This document shows positions 1 through 8,474 of a stretch of DNA of 40,794 bases, piece after piece (the first letter of the stretch is position 1; each line of letters begins with the position of its first letter). The stretch comes from Bacillota bacterium (lineage in GTDB: Bacteria; Bacillota; Dethiobacteria; DTU022; UBA8154): assembly GCA_012839215.1 (NCBI GenBank), contig DUNV01000106.1:1-40794 (forward strand), read 5' to 3'. A model generated the notes under the pieces. It was not told the DNA's origin. It searched no databases and saw only the letters and a program-made list of their open reading frames with translations. Made by a program: the position numbers and the translations under genes.

Positions 1-265
1 CGGATTTATGGTAGGCATTGCACGGGAAGCGGCCCGGGTAGGTGGGGGTTCACTACCTCTTGCCCTACTGAAAAGCTGCCAGGTTTATCTGGAACCCAAA
101 AATGTAAGCCCCGCCTTTATCACGGAGAAACTTCGGCGATCCGATCCGCCGGTCCTGGTGCGGGTGAAAAAAAACAGGGTCTTTTTTGATTTGCGTTCAC
201 TGCGGGAGGAGGACGATGAACTTCTGCTAGAGGCTCTTTATCAGGTGGTGCTATCGGGAAAATAG
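1..265 (+). CDS. selA: L-seryl-tRNA(Sec) selenium transferase, C-terminal fragment (5' end outside window)
   Basis: Frame is open to the window edge (…GFMVGIAREAARVGGGSLPL…LRRSDPPVLVRVKKNRVFFDLRSLREEDDELL); C-terminal SelA pattern; followed directly by selB. Confidence 0.9.
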   Translation, partial: GFMVGIAREAARVGGGSLPLALLKSCQVYLEPKNVSPAFITEKLRRSDPPVLVRVKKNRVFFDLRSLREEDDELLLEALYQVVLSGK

Positions 266-326
266 CGGCGTTACTAAAGCATTAACAATAGGATTTGCAT
301 TTTAAAAAGGGGGATGCTGGCCGGGA

Positions 327-2219
327 ATGATTATTGGAACAGCGGGGCATGTCGATCATGGTAAAACTGAACTTACGAAGGCCCTTACCGGGATAGATAC
401 TGATCGTCTCCACCAGGAAAAAGAACGGGGTATATCTATAGATATTGGTTTTGCCCCACTGCATTTTTCTGAAGGCCGCGTTGCAGGGCTGATCGATGTT
501 CCCGGGCATGAAAAATTTATCCACAATATGCTGGCGGGTATCGGAGGTATCGATCTTGTCCTCATGGTTATCGATGCCCTAGAAGGGGTGATGCCCCAGA
601 CGCGGGAACACCTCGATATTTTGGAACTTTTGGGGGTTAAAAAAGGGATCGTTGCCATTACCAAAAAAGACCTGGCCGATAGCGAATGGTTGGAGATGGT
701 TATAGAAGAGGTTAAGGATCATCTAAAGGGGACTTTCCTGTCTGAGGCTCCTATTCACACTGTTTCTGCCTTTACTGGCGAGGGAGTGCCCGAGCTTAAA
801 TCTTTCCTGGAACAAATGTATGAGACCTTTTCCGGTAAGGATACAGAAGCACCCCTGCGCGTGCCCATCGATCGATCCTTTACGATTTCCGGTTTTGGGA
901 CTGTTGTTACCGGCACCCTGCTCAGCGGAAAGGTGAGTGTTGGCCAGTCTGTGGAGGTACTGCCACCCGGGAAAGTTTGCCGGGTCAGGGGTATCCAGGT
1001 TTTCGGCAAAAATGTAGAACAGGCTTTTGCCGGGCAAAGGGTGGCGGTCAATCTGGCCGGGTTGGATAAAAAAGAGGTTCAAAGGGGTAGCGTACTCGCA
1101 GTTCCCGGATATTTTCATCTGACACGTTTCCTTGATGCCAGGCTAAAACTCCTTCCTTCAGCGCCAAAACCCCTCGTTAATATGGCCCCTGTTCATTTTT
1201 ACCTCGGCACGGCCAGACTGGTGGCCCGTCTGTTGCTACTGGGATCTGACGTTCTGGAACCGGGAAAGGAAGGCCTGGTGCAATGCCGGCTCGTAAAGCC
1301 CCTTGTGGCGAGCCGCGGGGATCAGTTTATCATCCGTTCTTATTCCCCGATGGTCACAATCGGGGGCGGGACTGTTCTTGATGAGCGTCCGCCGAGGCAT
1401 AAACGCTTTAAAAAAGAGGTTTTGGAGACCCTGCGGGAGCTGGGTAAAGAAGATTTACTGCCCTTCATCATGCAAAAGATGAATTCTGCCGGCGGAGCAA
1501 CCCTTCAGGAACTGGCAAAGCTTGCCAAATTGGGTGAGGAGCCCCTGCAATTGCTTTTACAGAAGGCCCTACGGCAAAAAAAGATTGTCCTGCTGGGGGA
1601 TTTATACGTTACAACCACAACAATAGAAGAATGGACCAAAAATATTCTAGAAGGACTCAGCCTCTACCATCGGCAAAAACCCTTATCACCTGGTATTTCC
1701 AAAGCCCATTTGGGGGGGCTGATAACCCGCCAGGTTACCAGCCGGGCCTATGATGCTCTTCTTGCCCACCTTGGGGAAAAGGATCTCATCAGGGTTTCTG
1801 GCGAAATGGTTTCCCTTTTCGATTTTTCACCAAGGCCAACGGGGATGCAGGAACAAAAATTAATCCAGATTAGGACATTTTTCCAGCAAAGAGGGCTGGG
1901 TACTGTCAATCTCCGGGAGTGGGAGGAAAAGTTGCAATTACCACCCGGAGAAATGGAAAATCTACTGGATTATCTCGCCCGCCAGGGTGCCATTACCAAA
2001 ATAACCGAGGACTTTTATCTGGATGGCAGGATTTACCAACAGTGTTTGGAAATATTGAAGGATTACTTTCAGGATCACCGGGCGATTACCTTGGGGCAGT
2101 ACCGCGACCTGATTAAAGGATCACGTAAAATTGCCCAAACCCTGCTTGAACATTTTGATGGATGCAAATATACCAAAAGGGTGGGGGATGAAAGAGTTGT
2201 ATGGAAGATGCCGCTTTGA
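327..2219 (+). CDS. selB: Selenocysteine-specific translation elongation factor
   Basis: MIIGTAGHVDHGKTELTKALTGIDTDRLHQEKERGISIDIGFA GTPase start; 630 aa with C-terminal winged-helix region; adjacent to selA. Confidence 0.97.
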   Translation: MIIGTAGHVDHGKTELTKALTGIDTDRLHQEKERGISIDIGFAPLHFSEGRVAGLIDVPGHEKFIHNMLAGIGGIDLVLMVIDALEGVMPQTREHLDILELLGVKKGIVAITKKDLADSEWLEMVIEEVKDHLKGTFLSEAPIHTVSAFTGEGVPELKSFLEQMYETFSGKDTEAPLRVPIDRSFTISGFGTVVTGTLLSGKVSVGQSVEVLPPGKVCRVRGIQVFGKNVEQAFAGQRVAVNLAGLDKKEVQRGSVLAVPGYFHLTRFLDARLKLLPSAPKPLVNMAPVHFYLGTARLVARLLLLGSDVLEPGKEGLVQCRLVKPLVASRGDQFIIRSYSPMVTIGGGTVLDERPPRHKRFKKEVLETLRELGKEDLLPFIMQKMNSAGGATLQELAKLAKLGEEPLQLLLQKALRQKKIVLLGDLYVTTTTIEEWTKNILEGLSLYHRQKPLSPGISKAHLGGLITRQVTSRAYDALLAHLGEKDLIRVSGEMVSLFDFSPRPTGMQEQKLIQIRTFFQQRGLGTVNLREWEEKLQLPPGEMENLLDYLARQGAITKITEDFYLDGRIYQQCLEILKDYFQDHRAITLGQYRDLIKGSRKIAQTLLEHFDGCKYTKRVGDERVVWKMPL

Positions 2220-2228
2220 ACCTTACCA

Positions 2229-2408
2229 CTATGAAGAAGAGCATTGCTTCATGTATTCGTAAATCAGCCTGTCCAATTCCAGGCTTAGGGCATAGGTTTT
2301 TTCGCATGTAAGAGGGCGGCCGCGGCAGGAGTCCACCTTTTGATTGAGCTGGCACCTTAAATTTTCGATGCGTGTGCTTAATCCCAAGCATTCTTTTTGG
2401 TAATTCAT
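2229..2408 (-). CDS. Spo0E-like sporulation regulatory phosphatase (59 aa from the internal ATG; track ORF starts at 2438)
   Basis: MNYQKECLGLSTRIENLRCQLNQKV…YALSLELDRLIYEYMKQ has the Spo0E-family SxxLDxxI signature; GGGGTGG-like SD upstream of ATG 2408. Confidence 0.75.
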   Translation of the reverse strand: MNYQKECLGLSTRIENLRCQLNQKVDSCRGRPLTCEKTYALSLELDRLIYEYMKQCSSS

Positions 2409-2452
2409 TTTTTTAAACCACCCCTGGTATGAAGGCACTGTTATTTTATTCC

Positions 2453-2491
2453 ATTATACTTCTGCGATACTTAGACATTGATACTTCGACA
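2453..2491 (-). promoter_or_regulatory. Candidate Spo0A-controlled promoter of the Spo0E-like gene
   Basis: Minus strand: TGTCGAA (2491-2485) and TGTCTAA (2477-2471), 14 bp apart, then TATAAT (2458-2453); no good -35 hexamer. TGTCGAA is the 0A-box consensus. Confidence 0.5.
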
Positions 2492-2497
2492 TTAAAA

Positions 2498-2526
2498 TTG
2501 ACAGTCCTTTCTTTTAAATGAATAAT
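2498..2526 (+). promoter_or_regulatory. Sigma-A-like promoter candidate for the Hdr/Etf/Flx operon
   Basis: TTGACA (2498-2503), 17 nt, AATAAT (2521-2526); implies a leader of about 400 nt. Confidence 0.4.
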
Positions 2527-2937
2527 CTGTAAAATTAGTTATAAATTATATTAACTTTTACGTTAAATGTTATTTTTTCTTAAAATATGTCACCATTTCG
2601 CCAACACTAACCTTAGAAACAAAACCTATAACAGTTAAGCGGTAGATCTATATAAACACAACTTAAAAAAGTGCAACAATATTTTAATCTTAAAAAGAAG
2701 AAGGATTTTTAATTTAAAGCGTCGAAAACAACTCTAAGAGAGATTTTTGTGAATTCCTTTGCCCATGGGGGAAAAGCAGGTTAAAAAAATGGAAGGGAGG
2801 AAAAGACTTTCAAGACTTGTTTTTAGTTTTTGCTGTACCATTTTTTACTTAGGTAAAGTGTGAGCAGGAAACCCGGGGTAGAGCTTCGGAACTCCCGGAA
2901 CATGTTTCCGGGCGTGATGTTAATCCTGAAGTGAGGT

Positions 2938-4092
2938 ATGAAGATGAATACAGATGCAAATACAGTAATCGAGAGTTTCATTCAGAAATATGATCTGCTT
3001 GGGTGTATTCAGTGTGGAAGATGTACCGGGGGGTGCCCGGTAACAATTCGGACCGGCTTAAACCCACGCCGAATTGTTTATGATTCCCGGGATGAGGAAA
3101 TGCTGGAGGAACTATCTAATTTAACGGAAATTTGGGATTGTACCACTTGCAATACCTGCGCGGTAAGGTGTCCCAAAGGCCTTAAACCCGTTGATGTGCT
3201 TGTTGGCCTGAGGAACATGCTTGTAGAGGAAGGTGTTATCCAGCCGACGGTAAGGGATGCCCTGGAAAGTATTTTCCGGGAAGGCAATCCCTGGGATAAG
3301 CCACGGGCAACCCGTTGTGATTGGATGGAGGGGCTGGACGTTAGAATTGTTGAGCCCGGTGAAGAGGTGGAAAACCTTATTTTTGTCTGTTGTACTATTG
3401 CCTACGATCCCAAGGTTCAAGTGATCGCCCAAAACTTTGTGAAACTTCTCAATAAGGCAGGGGTTGATTACGGTTTTATTGGGGAGGATGAATCCTGCTG
3501 TGCCAGCGAGGCCCATAACATGGGCGAAGAGGGCCTTTTTGAAATGATGATCGAGGACAACACCGAGCTTTTAAACAGCTATGCTGCAAAACGCCTGGTG
3601 ACTCTTTCCCCGCACTGTTATTCGACTTTTAAGAATCAGTATCCTGATCTCAAGGCAGAGGTTATTCACTATTCTCACCTGTTAAAAGAACTCCTCGAAG
3701 AAAAGAAAATAGCTTTTGGTAAAGAATGTTCAGATAAAGTTATTTATCATGATCCCTGTTATCTCGGAAAACAGAACGATGTTTATGATGAGCCGCGCTA
3801 TGTCTTAAAACAGATCAAAGGGGCAGAAATTCTAGAATTTGAACGCAGTCGGGAACGCAGCCTCTGCTGCGAAGGCGGCGGTGGGAAAATGTGGGTCGAG
3901 GGAACAGAAACAAAGGAAGAACGCCTGGCAGAAACCCGTGTTAAAGATGCCAGGGAGCAGGGGGCCACTGTCTTGGCTGTTGCCTGTCCGTTTTGTGTTT
4001 TAACCTTGGATGACGCCCTCAAGGCCAAAGGTTTTGAAGAAGAGATGCGCGTCGCAGATGTTTTGGAATTTTTAGGGCCATTTATAGAGTAA
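2938..4092 (+). CDS. Soluble HdrD-like (HdrC-HdrB fused) Fe-S oxidoreductase with two 4Fe-4S motifs and two CCG domains
   Basis: CIQCGRCTGGCP and CTTCNTCAVRCP followed by two cysteine-rich CCG segments (…VCCTIAYDP…ESCCASEAHNMG…, …HDPCYLGKQN…CCEGGGGKMW…CPFC); no N-terminal membrane domain. Confidence 0.88.
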   Translation: MKMNTDANTVIESFIQKYDLLGCIQCGRCTGGCPVTIRTGLNPRRIVYDSRDEEMLEELSNLTEIWDCTTCNTCAVRCPKGLKPVDVLVGLRNMLVEEGVIQPTVRDALESIFREGNPWDKPRATRCDWMEGLDVRIVEPGEEVENLIFVCCTIAYDPKVQVIAQNFVKLLNKAGVDYGFIGEDESCCASEAHNMGEEGLFEMMIEDNTELLNSYAAKRLVTLSPHCYSTFKNQYPDLKAEVIHYSHLLKELLEEKKIAFGKECSDKVIYHDPCYLGKQNDVYDEPRYVLKQIKGAEILEFERSRERSLCCEGGGGKMWVEGTETKEERLAETRVKDAREQGATVLAVACPFCVLTLDDALKAKGFEEEMRVADVLEFLGPFIE

Positions 4093-4200
4093 TTGTTTTT
4101 TAAAACAGGTAATATGTAGAAAACCCGGGTTGTCTCTGGTGGAAAAGGATGGCGAATTGGAAAAATTATTTTATTTAGTTGTAGGAGGTGGGAGTCTTAA

Positions 4201-4989
4201 ATGAATATATTTGTTTGCATTAAGCGGGTTCCCGATACATCCGAGGCGGAAGTAAAGGTGGACGCAAACGGCAAGGATGTGGATAGCAGCAAGTTTTCCT
4301 TCGATATCAATGATGCAGACAACTATGCCGTCGAGGAAGCTATTCTTATAAAGGAGAAAGTAGGAGGTAACGTCAAAGTTGTCAGCATGGGTCCCAAGGA
4401 TGGCGATGTGATGATTCGCATGGCCCTGGCCAAGGGCGGCGATAGTGCTATTCGTATCGAGGATCCACGTATTAACACTGTTGACCCACTTCAGGTGGCC
4501 AAAGTTTTGGCTGCTGCTGTGAAGGGGCAGGATTTTGACTTGGTGTTAACGGGATGTATGGCTGAAGACGATGGCAATATGGCCGTTGGAGTAGCCCTGG
4601 CTGAAACCCTGGGTGTTCCCCACGCAGCCATGGTAAAAAAGGTCGAGGTCGATGAGGGGAAAGTGAAAGTCTACCGCGAGCTTGAAGGCGGGCTCTCAGA
4701 AGTTGTGGAGCTGGCCCTGCCTGCGGTCCTGACCATCCAGACAGGTATTAACGAGCCTCGCTATGCTCCAATCAGGGGCATACGTATGGCCCAGAAAAAA
4801 GAATTAAAGGTTCTTAATCTGGATGATCTGGGGCTGGCTGAGGATGATGTCAGCGAAGGCTCATCCCTGGTTGAACTTAAAAACCTGTATATCCCCGAAG
4901 TTGTTTCCCATGCGGAAATTATCGAAGGGGAACCGGAGGAAAAAGCAGAAATTTTAGCTGACAAATTGGTGAAAGGAGGGTTATTGTAA
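4201..4989 (+). CDS. etfB: Electron transfer flavoprotein beta subunit
   Basis: MNIFVCIKRVPDTSEAEVKVD…LVLTGCMAEDDGNMAVG…INEPRYAPIRGIRMAQKKELKV; SD AGGAGGTGGG. Confidence 0.95.
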   Translation: MNIFVCIKRVPDTSEAEVKVDANGKDVDSSKFSFDINDADNYAVEEAILIKEKVGGNVKVVSMGPKDGDVMIRMALAKGGDSAIRIEDPRINTVDPLQVAKVLAAAVKGQDFDLVLTGCMAEDDGNMAVGVALAETLGVPHAAMVKKVEVDEGKVKVYRELEGGLSEVVELALPAVLTIQTGINEPRYAPIRGIRMAQKKELKVLNLDDLGLAEDDVSEGSSLVELKNLYIPEVVSHAEIIEGEPEEKAEILADKLVKGGLL

Positions 4990-4991
4990 TT

Positions 4992-5966
4992 ATGGGTACT
5001 ATACTTGTTTTAGCTGAACATCGTCAGGGTTCATTGCGGGATGTTTCTTTGGAGATGCTGACCAAAGCCTCGCAAGTGGCAGGGCAAAATGGGGGAGAAG
5101 TGGTAGCCCTCCTGTTGGGCAGCGGTGTGGATGCCTTGGCAGACAAGCTTGCTGGTTACAGTGACAAGGTTCTTTATGTGGATAACCCTCTTTTTGCAGA
5201 CTACAATGCAGAAAAATACCAGCTGGCCTTGGTAGAACTGGTTAAACAGTACAATCCCGAGCTTTTTATGATTGGCCATACAACCCAGGGGGTGGATCTG
5301 GCCCCGGCACTGGCTGTAGAGATGGGCATGCCTTTTGTCTCCGATGTGATCGAAATTGAACTTGCTGATGGCAAGCTACAGCCGGTACGTCAATACTATC
5401 AGGGTAAAGTTAACGCCAATTTTGCCTTTAAAGGTGAACCCCCCTATCTGGTTAGTTTTAGGGAGGCCACCTTAGAGGTTCCCGAACCTTCTAAACAGGG
5501 TTCCATAGAAAAGATTGAATCTCCACTAAAAGAGGATATTGAATATCGCAGATTTATTGAATATGTCGAAGCTGAAGTTGGCGATGTCGATATTACCCAA
5601 TCAGAAATTCTGGTAGCAATAGGGCGCGGTGTTCGAGAAGACAAAAACATGCCTATGATCCAGGAGCTTGCCAGCGCCATCAAGGCAGATCTTTGTGGTT
5701 CCCGCGCAGCTACGGATGCGGGTTGGCTTGAGCATGATCGCCAGGTCGGCACCTCAGGAAAAACTGTTAAACCAAAGCTGTATATCGCTATCGGTATTTC
5801 TGGAGCTTTCCAACACCTTGCCGGGATGAAGGGAGCAAAGACTATTGTAGCTATTAACAAGGATCCGGATGCTCCCATTTTTTCCGTGGCAGACTTTGCC
5901 ATTATCGACGATCTCTTTAAAGTTGTCCCCAAACTAACGGAAAAGCTCAAAGAGTTGGTGGGTTAA
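4992..5966 (+). CDS. etfA: Electron transfer flavoprotein alpha subunit
   Basis: C-terminal FAD-binding segment GSRAATDAGWLEHDRQVGTSGKTVKPKLYIAIGISGAFQHLAGMKGAKTIVAINKDPDAPIF. Confidence 0.96.
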   Translation: MGTILVLAEHRQGSLRDVSLEMLTKASQVAGQNGGEVVALLLGSGVDALADKLAGYSDKVLYVDNPLFADYNAEKYQLALVELVKQYNPELFMIGHTTQGVDLAPALAVEMGMPFVSDVIEIELADGKLQPVRQYYQGKVNANFAFKGEPPYLVSFREATLEVPEPSKQGSIEKIESPLKEDIEYRRFIEYVEAEVGDVDITQSEILVAIGRGVREDKNMPMIQELASAIKADLCGSRAATDAGWLEHDRQVGTSGKTVKPKLYIAIGISGAFQHLAGMKGAKTIVAINKDPDAPIFSVADFAIIDDLFKVVPKLTEKLKELVG

Positions 5967-6029
5967 TTTAGAACGCCTGAGAATAGATAGTTGATGCAGT
6001 TAATCTTTGTTGGAGGATGAAAGAGCGCA

Positions 6030-8030
6030 ATGAACAACAAGCCAAGAATTGGTGTGTATGTCTGTCACTGCGGGGCGAATATTGCCAAGACGGTAGATGT
6101 GGAGGCAGTTTCCGAGTTTGCTTCCCACCTCCCCTATGTCAAAGTGGCGCGCAACTATGCCTATATGTGTTCCGATCCAGGGCAACTTTTAATCAGGGAA
6201 GACATAAAAAACGAGGGACTGACCCGTGTTGTAGTGGCCTCTTGTTCCCCCCGCATGCATGAGCTGACCTTTCGCAAGACGCTTGCGGCGGCAGGGCTGA
6301 ACCCCTACTATCTGGAGATGGCCAATATCCGGGAACATTGTTCCTGGGTGCATACGGACAGGGATGAGGCTACAGCTAAAGCCAAAAGATTGGTTTATTC
6401 TGCTGTGGCCAAGGCCCGTCTATTGGAACCCCTGACGGAAAAAGAGGTTGAAGTTGAACCCTCCGCCCTGATTGTTGGAGGGGGGATTGCTGGAATACAA
6501 GCGGCGCTAGACATTGCCGCAGCAGGTTTTAAAGTCTACATGGTAGAAAAGACTACCTCTGTTGGTGGGAAAATGTCCCAGTTGGATAAAACCTTCCCCA
6601 CCCTGGACTGTTCTGCCTGTATTCTGACGCCAAAAATGGTCGATGTGGCCAGCCACCCCAATATCGAGTTGATGACCTACTCCAAGGTGGAGGATATTTC
6701 CGGCTATGTGGGCAATTTTGATGTCAAAGTACGCAAAAAGGCCCGTTATGTGGATATGGATAAATGTACCGGGTGCGGGGCCTGTGCCGAGGAGTGCCGA
6801 TTACGTGGCACGATCCCCAATGATTATGATATGGGCCTGGGCAAGAGGGGAGCCATCTACCTTCCCTTCCCGCAGGCTGTCCCGGCAAAATATACCATTG
6901 ATCCCGATCGTTGTTTGATGCTTACCAGGGGAAAATGCGGTAAGGGACCCAAGTGTGTGGAGGCCTGCGCGGTGGGGGCCGTTAATTTTGAACAAGAAGA
7001 TGAAATTGTCGAGTTTAAGGTAGGCACTGTTATTATTGCCACAGGTTATGAGATCTTCGATGCCTCCAAAAAGCCGGAATATGGCTATGGCCAGTATCCC
7101 AATGTTATCAACGGGCTGGAACTGGAGCGTCTGGTTGCTGCTTCCGGGCCTACCGGCGGGGAGATCGTTATCGGCAAAGGGGACAAGGCCATGGTTCCCA
7201 AGGAAGTGGCCTTCATTAGCTGCGTTGGTTCCCGGGATGACAGCGTGGACAAACCTTACTGTTCCCGGGTTTGCTGCATGTACTCCGCCAAGCTTGCCCA
7301 CCTGATTTTGGAAAAACTTCCCGAGGCCAATGTCAGGATCTACTATATGGATGTCCGTGCCTTTGGCAAGGGATATGAAGAATTTTACGATCGTGTTCGC
7401 CGGGAGGGTGTCCACTATATCCGGGGTAACCCTTCCGAAATATTTAAGCGCGGCGATAAGCTGGTGGTTAAGGCAGAAGATACATTGGCAGGAAGGCCCC
7501 TGGAAGATGAGGTGGACCTGGTGGTTCTGGCCGTTGGCCTGGAACCGCGCCAGGATGCCCGGGAGATCATTGATATTCTCAAACTCTCCCAATCTGCAGA
7601 CGGCTTTTACATGGAGGCCCACCCCAAACTGGCACCCGTTGATACCGCCACCGATGGAGTATATCTGGCCGGCTGTGCCCAAGGTCCCAAGGACATCCCC
7701 GACACTGTAGCCCAGGCTAAAGGTGCTGCCGCCTCAGCGCTGATCCTGCTCTCCAGCGGGCAGGTAAAGGTGCAGGCACAAATTTCCATTGTAGATGAAT
7801 CAACCTGTCGCGGCTGTGGGTTCTGCGTGGAAATCTGCCCCTATGGTGCCATTGAATTAGTAGAAATCAATCGCATGGGGAATATGGCCCAGGTTGCCAG
7901 GGTAAACGAAGCTCTATGCAAGGGCTGTGGTGCCTGCGCGGCCGGCTGCCTGTCCGGTTCCATTCAGCAGAGATCATTCAAGGACCAACAGATCCTACCG
8001 CAAATTGCAGTATTGGGGGCTATGAAATGA
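6030..8030 (+). CDS. hdrA: HdrA-like heterodisulfide reductase subunit A (FAD, multiple 4Fe-4S)
   Basis: IGVYVCHCGANIA…, VGGGIAGIQAALDIA…, TLDCSACILTPKM, YCSRVCCMYSAKLA, C-terminal ferredoxin motifs; uninterrupted frame. Confidence 0.95.
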   Translation: MNNKPRIGVYVCHCGANIAKTVDVEAVSEFASHLPYVKVARNYAYMCSDPGQLLIREDIKNEGLTRVVVASCSPRMHELTFRKTLAAAGLNPYYLEMANIREHCSWVHTDRDEATAKAKRLVYSAVAKARLLEPLTEKEVEVEPSALIVGGGIAGIQAALDIAAAGFKVYMVEKTTSVGGKMSQLDKTFPTLDCSACILTPKMVDVASHPNIELMTYSKVEDISGYVGNFDVKVRKKARYVDMDKCTGCGACAEECRLRGTIPNDYDMGLGKRGAIYLPFPQAVPAKYTIDPDRCLMLTRGKCGKGPKCVEACAVGAVNFEQEDEIVEFKVGTVIIATGYEIFDASKKPEYGYGQYPNVINGLELERLVAASGPTGGEIVIGKGDKAMVPKEVAFISCVGSRDDSVDKPYCSRVCCMYSAKLAHLILEKLPEANVRIYYMDVRAFGKGYEEFYDRVRREGVHYIRGNPSEIFKRGDKLVVKAEDTLAGRPLEDEVDLVVLAVGLEPRQDAREIIDILKLSQSADGFYMEAHPKLAPVDTATDGVYLAGCAQGPKDIPDTVAQAKGAAASALILLSSGQVKVQAQISIVDESTCRGCGFCVEICPYGAIELVEINRMGNMAQVARVNEALCKGCGACAAGCLSGSIQQRSFKDQQILPQIAVLGAMK

Positions 8031-8458
8031 GCGAACAATTTGAACCCAATGTGGTAGCATTTTTGTGTAACTGGTGTACCTATGCCGGTGCTGACCTTGC
8101 TGGCACGAGCAGGATGCATTATGAACCCAACGTCAATATCATTAGAGTGATGTGCAGCGGTAGGGTTAACCCTCTTTTTGTGGTGAATGCCCTACAGCAG
8201 GGTGCCGATAGCGTCCTGGTTTCCGGTTGCCACCCGGGGGATTGCCATTATATGGAAGGCAATTATTATGCCCGGCGTCGGTTTACTTTGATGAAGGAAC
8301 TCCTCGATTATGTGGGCGTTGACCCCCAAAGGTTTCATATGAGTTGGGTTTCAGCCTCGGAGGGCAACAAATGGAAAGATGTCGTGGGCGAAGTAGTTAA
8401 GGAAACAAAGGAAGTAGGCTCCTTTGAACAATTTCAGAGGGATAAGATTAACTGGTAA
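8027..8458 (+). CDS. FlxD/MvhD-like hydrogenase iron-sulfur subunit
   Basis: MSEQFEPNVVAFLCNWCTYAGADLAG…VMCSGRVNP…GADSVLVSGCHPGDCHYMEGNYYARRR; ATGA overlap with the hdrA stop. Confidence 0.9.
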   Translation: MSEQFEPNVVAFLCNWCTYAGADLAGTSRMHYEPNVNIIRVMCSGRVNPLFVVNALQQGADSVLVSGCHPGDCHYMEGNYYARRRFTLMKELLDYVGVDPQRFHMSWVSASEGNKWKDVVGEVVKETKEVGSFEQFQRDKINW

Positions 8459-8474
8459 GGAGGAGGAGAAATAG

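Noticed and set aside
2229-2450. tRNA-Sec (selC) downstream of selB
   Set aside because: Searched by eye for a G-rich acceptor and GGTTCGA-type T-arm; none found, and the region encodes the Spo0E-like protein.
6801-7682. 293-aa minus-strand ORF opposite hdrA
   Set aside because: Fully antisense to a strongly supported HdrA; low-complexity-like composition and no family motif.
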